In this document: positions 9,501 through 20,574 of the stretch, in pieces
How the letters are laid out: the number at the start of each line of letters is the position of its first letter
Position numbering within the stretch: position 1 is the stretch's first letter
Source of the DNA: Microglena sp. YARC
Lineage: Eukaryota; Chlorophyta; Chlorophyceae; Chlamydomonadales; Chlamydomonadaceae
Assembly: GCA_022414725.1 (NCBI GenBank)
Contig: CM039462.1
Coordinates: forward strand, 48,397,954 to 48,461,953
Length of the DNA: 64,000 nt
Reading direction: 5' to 3'
Notes under the pieces: model-generated
The model's input: the letters and a program-made list of their open reading frames with translations, nothing else
Databases searched by the model: none
Told to the model about the DNA's origin: nothing
Made by a program: the position numbers and the translations under genes

Positions 9501-11815
9501 GTGTGGTGGTGTGGTGGTGGTGGGGGAATATAGTGGGGGGGCAGGTTCTCCATCACATTGCAGGATAGTGACGGGAGTCTAGCCAGGGGGTGTGTGTGGA
9601 TTGCGAGGGTGGTGGTGGTGGTGGTGGTGGTGGTGGTGGTGGGAAGAGGGTGGGGGGCAGGTTCTCCATCACAGTGCAGGATAGTGACGGGGAGTCTAGC
9701 CAGTGTGTGTGTGTGGATTGCGAGGGTGGTGGTGGTGGTGGTGGTGTGGTGGTGGGGTATTGGGATGTCTACCCGGCCAACATTTGTGTGTGGATGGGTG
9801 CGTGGATGGGTGAGTGTGTGCGTGGTGGTGGTGGCCGTGGGTGTATTGAGATGTCTACCCGGCCGACCATTTGTGTGTGGATGGGTGTGTGTGTCTGGTG
9901 GTGGTGGTGGTGGTGGTGGTGGTGGCGGGTGTATTGGGATGTCTTCCTGGCCGACTATTTGTGTTTGGATGTGTGTGTGTGTGGTGGTGGTAGTGGTGGT
10001 GGCGGTGGTTGGTTGTAAATGGGATGTCTCCTAGCCGACCATTTTGTGTGGATGGATTGTGTGTGGTGTGTGGTGATCCCCGTTCGGAACGGGATGGCTC
10101 TATCGTAGAGCGATCCCGGATCGGACGGAAGCAGGTTTGGGGTCCTATCAGGTTTCTGGTTCGAACCCCATCGAGGTCACCTGGGCCCACCCGAAGGGTC
10201 GTCGACCGGCATGGTCACTGGACTCTAGGTGTGATGATAGCCCGTCCATCGCATACTTACGAGCCGGTTCCCTTACCACGTCCTTAGAAGTGTCATTGTG
10301 ACATATCTTGGAAGTTGAGATTTTTTTGTGTGCTTGGGGGTGGATGTTTGTGGTGGTAGTGGTGGTGATGGTGGCCGTGGCCGTGGGTGTATTAAGATGT
10401 CTACCCGGCCGACCATTTGTGTGTGGATGGGTGGGTGTGGTGGTGGTGGTGGTGGTGGGTGTATTGAGATGTCTACCCGACCAACTATTGTGTGTGGATG
10501 GGTGTGAGGTGGTGGTGGGTGTTTTGGTGGTAGTGGTGGTAGTGGTGGTGGTGGGTGTACTGAGATGTCTACCCGTCCAACAATTTGTGTGTGGATGTGT
10601 GTGGGTGGATGGGTGAGTGTGTGGTGTTTGTGGTGGTGGTGGTGGTGGTGTGGTGAATTAGGATGTCTACCCGGCCGACATTTGTGTGTGTGTGTGTGGT
10701 GGTGGTGGTGGTCGTGGTGGTGGGTGTATTGGGATGTCTACCTGGCCGACCATTTGTGTGTGGTGGTGGGTGTTTGTGGTGGTGGTGGGTGTATTGGGAT
10801 GTCTACCCATCTGACCATTTTTAAGTAGATGGATGGGTGTGTGTGTGTGGTGGTGGTGGTGGTGGGTGTATTGGGATGTCTACCCGGCTGACCATTTATA
10901 AGTAGATGGATGGGTGTGTGTGGTGGTGGTGGTGGTGGTGGTGGTGGTGGTGGTGGTGGGTGTATTGGGATGTCTAACCGGCTGACCATTTGTAAGTAGA
11001 TGGATGGGTGTGTGTGGTGGTGGTGGTGTGGTGGTGGTGTTGGGATAACCGTCTACCCGGCTGACCAATTTGTAAGTAGATGGATGGGTGTGTGTGGTGG
11101 GTGGTGGGGGTGGTGGTGGGGGGGTGCGGTGGTGGCGGTGGTAGTGGTGGTGGTGGTGGTGGTGGTGGTGGTGGTGGTGGTGGTGGTGGGTGTATTGGGA
11201 TGTCTACCCGGCTGACCATTTGTGTGTGGATGTATATGTGTGGTGGTGGTGGTGGTGGTGGTGGTTGGTGGTGGTGGGTGTGTGGGGGGGGAAGAGGGTG
11301 GGGGGCAGGTTCTACATCACAGTGCAGGATAGCGACGGGAATCTACCTAGTGTGTGTGTGGGTTGTGAGGGTTGTGGTGGTGGTGGATGTGGTGTCGGTG
11401 GTGTGGGTGTTGGTGGTGGTAGTGTTCATGGTGGTGGTGGTGTGTATGTGTGTGGGAGGGGGAGAGAGGGTGGGATGGGGTGGGGTGGGGTGGGGGGAGA
11501 GGGTGGGGGGCAGGTTCTCCATCACAGTGCAGGAGAGCGAGGGGGAGTCAGCCAGTGTGTGTGTGGGTTGCGAGGGTGGTGGTGGTGGTGGTGGTGAGTG
11601 TTTGGGGAGGTTGGGGGGGGGGGGTGGGGGGGGGGGGAGAGGTTGGGGGGCAGGTTCCCCATCCCAGTGCAGGATAGCGGCGGGTAGTCTAGCTAGTGTA
11701 TGTGTGGGTTGCGGGGGTGGTGGTGGTGGGTGTGTGTGGGTGGGGGGGAAGAAGGTGGGGGGCAGGTTCTCCATCACAGTGCAGGATTGCGAGGGGGGGT
11801 CTAGTCTTAGCAACC
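9501..11815 (+). repeat. GGT-rich compound minisatellite
   Basis: (GGT)n runs alternate with two longer units. One contains GGGATGTCTACCCGGCCGAC followed by CATTTGTGTGTGGATGG, in about fourteen copies from 9765 to 11230. The other contains GGGGCAGGTTCTCCATCACA, GTGCAGGATAGTGACGGG and TCTAGCCAGTG, in copies near 9540, 9655, 11305, 11510, 11645 and 11760. Gly/Val/Trp-rich or Pro/Thr-rich open frames on both strands are compositional artefacts. Confidence 0.95.
10080..10280 (+). repeat. tRNA-like / SINE-like insert inside the GGT array
   Basis: A unique island interrupts the GGT array. It contains a D-arm-like GGCTCTATCGTAGAGC near 10096 and, about 55 bp on, a perfect B-box-type CTGGTTCGAACCCC near 10158-10172. 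The spacing is longer than in an intronless tRNA and no closed acceptor stem is visible. A tRNA-derived SINE head is therefore more likely than a functional tRNA gene. Confidence 0.4.
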
Positions 11816-12159
11816 AATTAATCTGCCCAGCAACAAATTAATTTATAAGTTCAAAGTGTTGGGTTTTCTAGGTGTCAACTTCGAATTCAGACAGAGAGTA
11901 AAATAAAAATAGAATTACCCGGCGCAGGAGGGGTCTGCCAGCACTATCTAGCATGGCTCAGGTTCAACCAAGGCTAGTATGTGAGCTTGTAGTTGGGGAC
12001 TCAAATAAAAATAAAAATAAAAATTCAAATTCAAATACCTGACACCGGAGCATCAGCCATTAATGTCAAGACGACTGAGAAAGGTGACTCCACCACCTTT
12101 TTCAACTGACCCCCATGACTTGACTTCAGTGCCGGAAGGTCAGCCTGAGGTGTGTGTGT

Positions 12160-12232
<73 letters not shown>
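12160..12232 (+). repeat. Homopolymer G run of 73 bases
   Basis: Seventy-three uninterrupted G follow a short TG repeat. The run lies just before the second copy of the 3.3-kb duplication and is the longest of at least ten poly-G/C runs in the window. Confidence 0.95.
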
Positions 12233-12274
12233 CTGCTTGTGTGTGTCTGCATGTGAGTGCATGCGAGTGTGTGT

Positions 12275-12823
12275 GTGTGTGCGTGTGTGCTTGCTGGGTG
12301 TAGCCAGTGTGTGTGTATCTAGTCTCATAGTCTGTGTTTGCATTCCAGCCAGCACGTGGATGTATGCAAGGGTTGGACTGTTGGATGGATAGGTAAGTCT
12401 GAAGGGCATGGAGCATTGAGTGCCCCAGGGCATGGGTGATACTCGAATGAGTGTGTGTGTGTGTGTGCTGTTCCCTAACAGGCATGGAGCATGGAGTGCC
12501 CCAGGGCATGGGTGATACTTGAATGTGCGTGTGTGTGTGTGTGTGTTTGTGTGTATGTGCTGTTACCTGAAGTGCAGCGAGAGTTGCCAACGACATCCAA
12601 CTGTCCCAACAAGCAGTCGAACTAATTGCTTAGAAGTGGTGCTTTCCATGTGGTGTTCGGACCGTTCCGGGTTCTCTGGCGCAGGTGGAGAACGTTGCAC
12701 GTGAGACGTTAGATGTTAGTTGTCGGGCCTGCTCGCTGCTCGGGCAAAATTTTCATGGGTGGGGCCGCCTTAACGTGCAGTACAATTTGGAGTTCATTCA
12801 TCCTGTAGCTGATGATGAATAAG
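12275..12823 (+). repeat. ~450-bp dispersed duplication, copy 2
   Basis: Counterpart of 3335-3784, with the GGCATGGAGCAT...GGGTGATACT segment duplicated (near 12408 and 12483). It is followed by CT-rich sequence and another copy of the GCCTGTAACCGCCGCGCTTT leader phrase at about 12930. Confidence 0.88.
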
Positions 12824-12961
12824 GCTCAACTTTATTCATCCTTCTCCGCCTCCTCCCCCCCACCCCACCCCACCCCCCCCCCCTCCCCCCCTCCCCCTCC
12901 CCTGGCAATTTGCTGTGCCCACCGCTCCGCCTGTAACCGCCGCGCTTTGAAAGCTGCTACC

Positions 12962-13025
12962 CTTTTAGATTAGCTATTAGCTTTAGCTATTAGATTAGCT
13001 ATTAGCTTTAGCTAATCTATAAGCT
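12962..13025 (+). repeat. Short tandem repeat of TTAGCTATTAGCTTTAGC
   Basis: Two and a half copies of a ~26-bp unit made of TTAGCTATTAGCTTTAGC plus ATTAGA. It is partly self-complementary (AGCTAAT/ATTAGCT). Confidence 0.8.
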
Positions 13026-13384
13026 TTGGGTTCCTCGTCTTTCTTTTCACTTTACTCTTTGTTACCATTCTTTTTTTCCTTTCCTTCTCGAATCTAGGGT
13101 ATAGCATCCTTCCTGTCAAGAAACTGCCACGTGTTTAAATGGCCACGAGTTCACAACCAGGTGTTACTAGATGACGCTGGCATCGTCCGAAACCATTGGA
13201 CCGGCAGGAAGGAATGGCGCATGGGTAGATGTAGGCGCAGGCGCAAACGCAGGAAGTGATTAGCGAGGTCGGGGACCAATCTAAACGAGGCTGATAAGGA
13301 AGCCTATCCATCATTGACACGGTCGTTACAGTAGGATAACACACGAACAACACGAGACTGGACGCATTAGTTTTCTGAGAAGAT

Positions 13385-14020
13385 GAAGTCTGGATATTTT
13401 GTTGCGAGTAATTTTGCAGTCGCTCCGTACTTCTCTAGTGCCTGCGCCTGCAATTCGCATGCGCTATGCAGTACCTACGAATTAATCGGTAAAAGAAGAT
13501 CTGAAGGAGCAGGACCTGGCGCATGGTGAAATGATGAGCGAGGAGAGAGATAGACGCAACCTCTCAGCCTCGAGACGTCCCACGACAACCTGCATGCTCC
13601 ATGAAAACACTGGACGAGGCTGTATAGATTGCCTCGCCATTGATGAAAGAGACATAACTGTAGGGTTTTACTCGGGAACAAAGGAGACTGAGTACGCATG
13701 ATGTTTCAGAAATAATGAAGTCGTGAGATTTTGTTGCGAGTATCTCTTCACTCGTTTCCTACTTCTGTAGCGCCTGCGCCTGCAGCTCGCATGGATAGAA
13801 GAAGGCCAAGACCGCACCAGCACCAGCTCATGGGATCGAGGTGGGTAACAGGCTCCATCAATCCCGCCATTGAAGAAGGGTTAAGCACCCAAATTTTGCT
13901 AGGCACGAAGCAAGGTGTTCGCATGATTGGAATAATTGTCGAATTCCTAGGTGCTGCGAGTATCTCCCCAAGCACCTGCGCCTGCTGCTACGATGCGCCA
14001 TGCGGCAGCTGAAATTTCGA
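13385..14020 (+). repeat. Three diverged copies of a ~270-330-bp unit
   Basis: Landmarks recur near 13395, 13715 and 13955: TTTTGTTGCGAGTA, CGCCTGCGCCTGCAG and a CTCGCATG segment. The phrase GCGCCTGCGCCT also appears at 18908, just outside the right end of the 14150-18887 transposon, so that element may have inserted into this repeat family. No coding content was recognised. Confidence 0.6.
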
Positions 14021-14499
14021 TGAGAGACCGAGGCTGGAAATGAGGCTCCAGCACCTCCACCATTTAACGAGGCTAGAGCAACTCAGACAGAAATGATTCT
14101 GCCCGAATGATTGTGCAAGTTCATAGGTTGTTGCTACTATTTCCCCCTCAATGGGCGTTCCTGCTTCCCAACGGATTTCCAATCTTACAATCACTTTTTG
14201 GGGGTCTTTTGATGCTTTCCAAATGCAATCTTACGATAAAATCGTAAGATTGTAGTCAATTTTGACAAAATATGCTCGAAATGAGCTTGAAAGACGGAGA
14301 AACGTACAGATTGCGAATGTTACAACGTTGAAATGCCATATTTTGTAACAAAAGGTGTTAACATCAATTCGTGTCTTACAATTATAATTGTAAGAAATAA
14401 AGGGAAAGCGGACGGTTATAAGTCGGCAGGCAGAATTCAGCTTTTACATCTTACAATAAAAATCGTAAGTATAATTCATTAGTAAAAAACGGCTATGTG

Positions 14500-15186
14500 T
14501 CAAACATCTTCCTCATCCTCCTCCTCCTCCCCCTCCTCCTCGTCCTCCTCTTCCTCCTCCTTCTCCTCCTCCATGCCCCCATCCCCATCTTCCTCCTCCT
14601 CCATCTCCTCCTCCTCAGCAATGTCTACATTGTCTCCATCCGATTGCACAGCCTCTGCCTTGGTGTCCTTCTCAATGGATTGACAAGCTAGGAGCATGCT
14701 TGCGTGGTACTTTCTCTTGATCTTCATACCCTTGGTGGGTTCGCAGCTAAATTGAAATGCGTCAATGGGAATATCGCCCGTCCATGTTGCTTTTCTCCTA
14801 ACCCCCACGGTAATAGGCACAAGCTTGTGGTCCATCCAATCTTCTGGCCAAGTTGGGTATTGTGTTTTAGTGTACACCAACTTCTGAGCCCCAGAGTACA
14901 AGGGCAAATGCACACATTCCACTTCTCCATCCACTGGTAGTGATTTGACCTCCACCACGTCCCATCCTCTCAATCTGCTAGATTCATCCATTTGTACCTT
15001 GACCACAGCGACATGACCAACAACCAAATCAGTAGTGGGTTCGTATGCTATTCTTCTATCCGGCTTCGTCCCTTGTGAAGAATATAAGTACAACACATCA
15101 TTCTCCTCTTGCCTTTCCATATCAGTCTCCAAAGTGTGTGCGACCTTCATAGTCTTGGCAATCTCGTTAGTTGCTTGCCAGTGCAT
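14500..15186 (-). CDS. Transposon-encoded protein with acidic C-terminus
   Basis: This frame of 228 codons opens with an ATG at 15186 inside the end of the neighbouring upstream frame, so the two overlap by about 20 bases in different frames. The middle has ordinary globular composition (for example YPTWPEDWMDHKLVPITVGV near residues 110-130). Residues from about 185 on are almost purely Glu/Asp with a few Met and Gly, from CTC/CCT-type triplet repeats. I do not recognise a domain. It is probably the second part of one protein with the upstream frame, separated by a frameshift, or a separate ORF of the transposon. Confidence 0.6.
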   Translation of the reverse strand: MHWQATNEIAKTMKVAHTLETDMERQEENDVLYLYSSQGTKPDRRIAYEPTTDLVVGHVAVVKVQMDESSRLRGWDVVEVKSLPVDGEVECVHLPLYSGAQKLVYTKTQYPTWPEDWMDHKLVPITVGVRRKATWTGDIPIDAFQFSCEPTKGMKIKRKYHASMLLACQSIEKDTKAEAVQSDGDNVDIAEEEEMEEEEDGDGGMEEEKEEEEEDEEEGEEEEDEEDV

Positions 15187-15700
15187 TCAATTCGGTGTAG
15201 CATCGACGTTGCCTTTCGGCAGGTTCGAGCTCGGCGAATTCATTTCGTCGTTCGCGAATTACATCCTGTGGGAGTAACACGTGACATATGTTCTTGCACT
15301 TACAGGTAATAAGCTTGTCGAATTTATTCGCGGTATCTGAGTTGGTAACTGTGTCGATCTCTTCGGCTTGCACGGTTTCGATCGCATCGTTGCCACTGGA
15401 ATTCTCGAAATCTAGTGGTCGACGTCGAGATACCGGCAACGTAGGCTCAACCCAGTGGCGTATGCCCAATTCTATTCCCGGGGAAGGGGTAGCGTCCATT
15501 TTGCCCCTTCCCCTCAAAGAAACTAAGCCTGCCAAGATGATAAGAAGGAATCGACTGTGGGCCTGCCGTCGGGTGAGTGATCGCAGTTCGTGAATAGTTA
15601 GAGGCCATAATTCGACGGAGAGACATTTTCTCCAACTTCGTAACAACCCATGCACGCCCGGGTTGTTCCCGGGAAAATACCTGAGCAGCAACCTGTGCAA
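15167..15700 (-). CDS. Transposase-like N-terminal fragment with CxCxxxC motif
   Basis: The informative part, about 15170-15460 on the minus strand, reads into CKCKNICHVLLPQDVIRERR followed by NEFAELEPAERQRRCYTEL. A short CxCxxxC cluster followed by basic residues and a helical R...F..L...E..R...L pattern resembles the N-terminus of transposon-encoded proteins in animal and algal genomes. I know this as a pattern, not a named family. A GTAAGT...CCCACAG pair inside the motif could mimic a 38-base intron, but removing it would delete the cysteine cluster. The true start is uncertain; the frame upstream of about 15460 looks less protein-like. Confidence 0.5.
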   Translation of the reverse strand: MHRLLLRYFPGNNPGVHGLLRSWRKCLSVELWPLTIHELRSLTRRQAHSRFLLIILAGLVSLRGRGKMDATPSPGIELGIRHWVEPTLPVSRRRPLDFENSSGNDAIETVQAEEIDTVTNSDTANKFDKLITCKCKNICHVLLPQDVIRERRNEFAELEPAERQRRCYTELNALASN

Positions 15701-16347
15701 CCTAAGCCTTTACGCTTTGGTGCTGTAGCGCTACCGCGACAAGCAGATACCCAGCCTGCGCAACCTCGACAACCAGCTACAGTGCCTGCGCAACCTCGAC
15801 AACCAGCTGCAGTGCCTGCGAAACCTCGACTGTTGGAACCTAGGACTCTGTCCTTCAATTCAGTTGAGAGCTTTGCGAACAGTAGCATGTCCCCTCCCAA
15901 AGGTGGTGGTGTCACAAGCAAGTCTAAACCAGTCGTGGCAAAAGATAAGGGAACTCGTTTTACGGAGTTACCTAAGGAACGTACACCAGCAGCTGATGCG
16001 GTAACAGGTAAAGAAGTACCTACGGGTCCAGTACCCGTTGATTGGGATGACAGACCTCACAAGCCTGATGGACCCCTTGGATTTACCGAGATCGCTAGAG
16101 ATGAAAGTGATGTAGACTCCAAATTGTATTGGGCACCATATGTCAACTTCGGCTACATGAGTAATGCATAGGAGCGACATGGTGTGCACCAGATAGGTAT
16201 TGTCGCATGGGACAGTGAACGAGATGCGCTTCTTCGCAAGAGTAGGAAGTCCCCCTATCAGCTCTGCATGGATGACTTGATGAACATTGGAGGAGGGACA
16301 GCAAAAGGTGGAAAGCAAATCTTAATTCCGTCCCCCCATTTAGTCAA
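15650..16347 (+). pseudogene. Transposon plus-strand gene, exon 1, with one in-frame TAG
   Basis: An ATG at 15650 opens a frame with a Pro/Gln-rich 10-residue tandem repeat (VPAQPRQPA type, residues ~35-65). A globular stretch containing VPVDWDDRPHKPDGPLGFTE follows. A TAG at 16169-16171 interrupts the frame, but the same frame stays open and protein-like beyond it (RHGVHQIGIVAWDSERDALL) up to a 5' splice site, AAGTAAGTTC, at 16348. The splice phase (2) matches the acceptor before 17035. The family is not recognised; its place between the TIRs makes it transposon cargo or a transposase accessory. Confidence 0.55.
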
Positions 16348-17034
16348 GTAAGTTCAGATGGGTGTTGCTTATGAATTTGGACTGTGAGTATGCCGAGTAC
16401 ATGATTTCTGAATCATTCGCTCGTTGGGTTTGTCAATGCTCCCGATTATGATCGGGAGGACTGTGTGTATTCCGAGTTTGGTTTTCTCAATCATTCGCTC
16501 GTTGGGTTTGACAATGCTCCCGATTATGATCAGGAGGACTGTGGGTATTCTGAGTTTGGTTTTTCTCAATCATTCGCTCGTTGGGTTTGACAATGCTCCC
16601 GATTCTGATCGGGAGGACTGTGGGTATTCTGAGTTTGGTTTTTCTCAATCATTCGTTTGTTGGGTTTGACAATGCTCCCGATTATGATTGGGAGGACTAT
16701 GGGTATGCCGAGTACATGTTTTCTGAATCATTCGCTCGTTGGGTTTGTCAATGCTCCCGATTATGATCGGGAGGACTGTGTGTATTCCGAGTTTTGTTTT
16801 CTCAATCATTCGCTCGTTGGGTTTGTCAATGCTCCCGATTATGATCGGGAGGACTGTGTGTATTCCGAATTTGGTTTTCTCAATCATTCGCTCGTTGGGT
16901 TTGACAATGCTCCCGATTATGATCGGGAGGACTATGGGTACGCTGAGTTTGGTTTTTCTCTAAATCTGAATCTGATTTTGAATCTGAATCTGAATCTGAA
17001 TCATTTGCTTTACCAACCTGTTTGTCTTCCGCAG
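16348..17034 (+). repeat. Intron filled by a ~78-bp tandem array
   Basis: The interval has a GTAAGTTC donor and a pyrimidine-rich TTTGTCTTCCGCAG acceptor. From about 16405 to 16960 it consists of seven to eight ~78-79-bp units with AATCATTCGCTCGTTGGGTT and CCCGATTATGATCGGGAGG, the latter an internal palindrome. Units of exactly 78 bp would encode 26-residue repeats (VGFDNAPDYDREDYGYAEFG), and the last three stay in one frame. The splice sites favour an intron. Confidence 0.75.
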
Positions 17035-18122
17035 GGTCTACAATGACAGTACCGTGAAAGTAAAACTCCAATCGGACGGGAAGGATTTGGGATGCGGCGT
17101 CATGGACGAATGGACCAAGGAGCGCCAAGTGCCAATGAACATCGAAGTCGTTGTTGTTGGACCAGACTTCTATGTTACGGCTACGCACGCTCACTGGTTG
17201 AGGTTTCGCGGCGAATGCAGGCATATGTGCGGAGCAGATGCATTCTGGTCGACACTCACCCTTGCGGAAGTCAAGACAGCCCAGTTGCTTGAAGTCACTA
17301 GCATTCGGAGGCCCATGTCAGGAGCCCTATCATGGATACCAGTTCACATTCAGGCTCTTGGGTTGGTGGTTGACAATGCGCAGCAAGCCTGTCAGGGTCG
17401 GCGAGGGCGAATTTATCGCCGACAAAGAGGTATTGTTCATCGACATCAGCAGGGACATGAAGAAGGTATCTCCAGGTTGGGCTAATGTGGATCAAAGCAG
17501 CCTGGCCCTGACGTTCAACACCATCACCAATGTGAAAGCTGAGTTAGGCGAGCCATGGGTCATCGGAGGGTACCACAGCTCCCAAGCCTTTATCAAGTGG
17601 GCAGAAAACCGCCCTAATGAAAAGCCTCTGCGCAAGTGCTACGTGTACCGGTTGTCAGAGGTGGATGGTGCCACGTACATCGAGAAGCTTCAAAACGCTC
17701 GCATTCTTTCCCTTTTGGACAACACAAGCGGCCAGTCGACTAAGGGGTACGACTCTCAGCCATTTTTGGTTTCTACCTTCCTGTGGCGTGAATTGTACCT
17801 TAGGGCAGGCTGTCCCGCTATCTTATCACGTCTCGAATCATGTGTTGTTGCAGACGAGGCAACGCAGGCGAGGACGGCGGAACTGGTCCAGGAAGACATC
17901 GACGCAGAGTTTCGCCACAGCCCAGCTCAGCCCACTGAGGAGATAATGCAAGAGCTACAGACAGATTTCAAGACCTGTCATGAGATACAAGGGTGGATAG
18001 ACGAGCAGTTCGAGGCCTGTAAGGAGAAGGTTCTAGAAACCTGCATGCAGCAGTGCAGCGACTGTACATGCGCTGTTGTTACCCAACAAGTTAGCATCGG
18101 CCCTCTTTCTACAACGAGATAG
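17035..18122 (+). pseudogene. Transposon plus-strand gene, exon 2, one frameshift
   Basis: After the acceptor the frame reads VYNDSTVKVKLQSDGKDLGC and stays protein-like to about 17390 (ALSWIPVHIQALGLVVDNAQ). It then shifts by one base into VGEGEFIADKEVLFIDISRD, continuing through GGYHSSQAFIKWAENRPNEK, RKCYVYRLSEVDGATYIEKL and a Cys-rich end (CMQQCSDCTC) to the stop at 18120-18122. No catalytic motif was recognised. The single frameshift could be real decay or an assembly error, since the rest is intact over more than 350 codons. Confidence 0.6.
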
Positions 18123-18858
18123 CCTGTTCCCACAGCCAATCTAGAGTAGACAATATTGTGTCAGGTAGCACCATGGCGTCAGTTAGCACATGACCTGTCA
18201 GCACTAAGTGCAGAAGTTATCACCAATGGACTTGTTGGCAGCAGTGCAACATTAGCATTGTGCACAAGTTTCACGAGTGTACTAGTTTGCCTTATCCAAC
18301 ACACATTTTGAGTGATTTCAGGATTCTAGGATGGCAGCTTGCAGATTTAAGGATATAAATTTGTGTTATGTACATAATGAGGCTATGAGGTATGAAATTA
18401 TGAATAATAAGTCCTGAGTTAGGAGTTATTAGTTCTGACTTGTATAAGGTACATATAAGTTCTGAGTTGTGAGTTATAAATTATGAGTTACACATAAGTA
18501 CAGATTTCGGAGTGATAAGTACTAAGTTGCACTTTCGAACTGTTGAGTTGTGAGTTGTGGGATAAATAATTATGAGCAATGCGTTCAAGACTTTGTAAAC
18601 AGCTTTCACCTTCCTCTTGACTTTCCTCTACAATTGATTTTGTATTGGAATACTTCGAAGGAACTTTCTCTCTCTCCAAACGAGCAAATCAATGTTACAA
18701 TTGAAATTGAAGGGAAAAGTCTCTTTCTCCGGAATACAACAAAACAATCTTACAAAATAAATTGTAAGATATTTTCGTAAAAGCCACCAAAAAAGCAAAA
18801 TCAATTAATTTGCGAAAACGATCTTACAATATTTATCGTAAGATTTCAGTGAAATAAA
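18123..18858. other. Transposon 3' region, AT-rich, no gene
   Basis: Contains repeated phrases of the type GAGTTATAAATTATGAGTTA (18370-18570), then the CTTACAAT palindromes next to the right TIR. Probably untranslated and transposase-binding sequence. Confidence 0.6.
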
Positions 18859-18887
18859 AAATCCGTTGGGAAGCAGGAACGCCCATT

Positions 18888-20087
18888 CCTCGCTCCCCCA
18901 CTTATCAAGCGCCTGCGCCTCCAGTAGCATGCACCATTCGGTACGTAGAAGTTCATAAATTGGCTCGTGCCCAGGTCTTGCCGGTCATTGCCAGCGTTAT
19001 CTCCTAAACCCCACTCAGCACGTGGCACTTGCACCGTTGGCAGACAGTTGGCTTGTGGCATATCTCCTGTTTCCTGCTTTTCATTAACGGCGAAGCCCCC
19101 CCCCCCCCCCCCCCCCCGTACTATAGTTGGGGGGGGCGAGAAGAATTCTGACCTGCGTCGATTTTGACCGGTTTAGAGCATAGGGTACCCGAGGCAGCTC
19201 CTAATTTTAACCGGCGAATTGGTAGCGCGCGGTAGTCAGTCTGTTATTGCGGTGATGTTTGAAGTTCTGAATGTAGGTGTGTAGCTTTGTGTTGGTGTGT
19301 GTTTTGTTGACAACGGAACAAGGTGTTCGATTTGCAAGTGGGCTACGGGGCAGCTCGGAAGCTGGGTATCCTCTGACTGGGCAACGAGAGACATCGGGGG
19401 TCCGGAATCCTGACCCCATGTCAAAATTTCTCGCGCGCCTCGATCCTTCCATTCCAAGTACATACATCGACGCGTTTGTATCCCTGACCGCCTTTATTGA
19501 TTGAATTCCGCCCATTCGGTGCAACTTTTCTCACTAGACATTCTCAGAAGCGAAACCTCTAAAAACAGCTTTCTCGAGGGTGCGCGGCTACTTGTTCCAA
19601 AGGCCTCGATAGTCGAATATTGACCGAGCTAGTTATTCTGATCGATTTGGATTGCCGCGCATCGACCGGAGACGAAGGTCCGAGGGTTGCGAGAAGCCAT
19701 AGAATCCTTTCGACTTCCGTTTACAGTAAGTCAAAGTTGCGAGGAGCTCAATTTTGCGCTGCTTATCCTCAATAGACCACTGGCGAAGTTTGTGTTGTGT
19801 TTCCAGCTCCAGCCGTGCAGAGTTAGATCTAGGGTTGCATGCTGGTGCATTCTGAGTGTGGCCATGCTGCTCCACTAGAGTGCTCCTGTAGCTCCAGGTG
19901 GACTAGGAGTCAGCTTTGCATGCATGTTCAGTTGTATGCCTATTCAGTGAAGGTTGTTGGGTGTTGATGTACGAATTTCAGCCCCAGGATGTCAGCCACC
20001 AAGGAAGACAATTGTTGCATAAGTGGGTCGACCCAAGCCAACCTAACACGACGTGGTAGACGTGGTCTCACTAGTATTGCAGCAAAA
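18888..20087. other. No gene identified; poly-C run and a short dispersed repeat
   Basis: Contains a ~22-base C run near 19097-19118. A 60-bp segment at 19138-19190 (GACCTGCGTCGATTTT...AGCATAGGGTAC) recurs at 35050-35100. Short frames on both strands have no recognisable domain or splice-supported structure. Confidence 0.5.
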
Positions 20088-20520
20088 ACACATGCAAATA
20101 CACACATGCACATGTATATGCACATATACACATGCACACATGCAAACATGAACATACACACATGCACATACAAATACATATGTGCACATACATACATGCA
20201 CACATGCACACATGCACTTGCATGTACGCACATGCACATGTATATGCACACATACAGATACACACATGCACATCTGCACTTACACACCTGCGCACTTGCT
20301 CACATGCACATACACATGTACACGTTTGCACACATGTACATACACACTTGCGCATTCATACATGCACATACACATATGCACATGCACACATGCGCATTCA
20401 CACATGCACACAAGCACACTTGATGATACACACATGCACATACACATGTGCACATTTACACATGCACATTCACACTAGCACACTTGCACATACACACATG
20501 CGCAGATACAAATACACATT
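20088..20520 (+). repeat. CACATG-type hexanucleotide repeat region
   Basis: Degenerate ACACATGCACATAC units fill 430 bp and end at a 44-base C run (20529-20572). His/Thr- or Cys/Val-rich open frames on the two strands result from the repeat. Confidence 0.93.
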
Positions 20521-20526
20521 GACATA

Positions 20527-20573
<47 letters not shown>

Positions 20574-20574
20574 C

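Larger units (their letters stand above)
14150..18887. mobile_element. DNA transposon, 4.74 kb, perfect 29-bp TIRs
   Basis: The segment 14150-14178, beginning AATGGGCGTTCCTGC, recurs perfectly inverted at 18859-18887. Both ends are flanked by CCTC (14146-14149 and 18888-18891), a candidate 4-bp target-site duplication. Inside each end are palindromes of the type CTTACAAT...ATTGTAAG (near 14190-14255, 14365-14390, 14447-14470, 18742-18770 and 18820-18845), as expected for subterminal transposase-binding sites. Two ORF sets diverge from about 15.5 kb: acidic and Cys-motif frames on the minus strand and a spliced, damaged gene on the plus strand. The superfamily is not established. Confidence 0.82.

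Noticed and set aside
10080..10200. A functional tRNA gene at the GGTTCGAACCCC box
   Set aside because: The distance from the D-arm-like sequence is too long and no acceptor stem pairs; a SINE head is more likely.
15250..15310. A 38-base intron (GTAAGT...CCCACAG) in the minus-strand transposon frame
   Set aside because: Splicing it out would remove the CxCxxxC motif, and the unspliced frame is open; the splice-like words are probably fortuitous.
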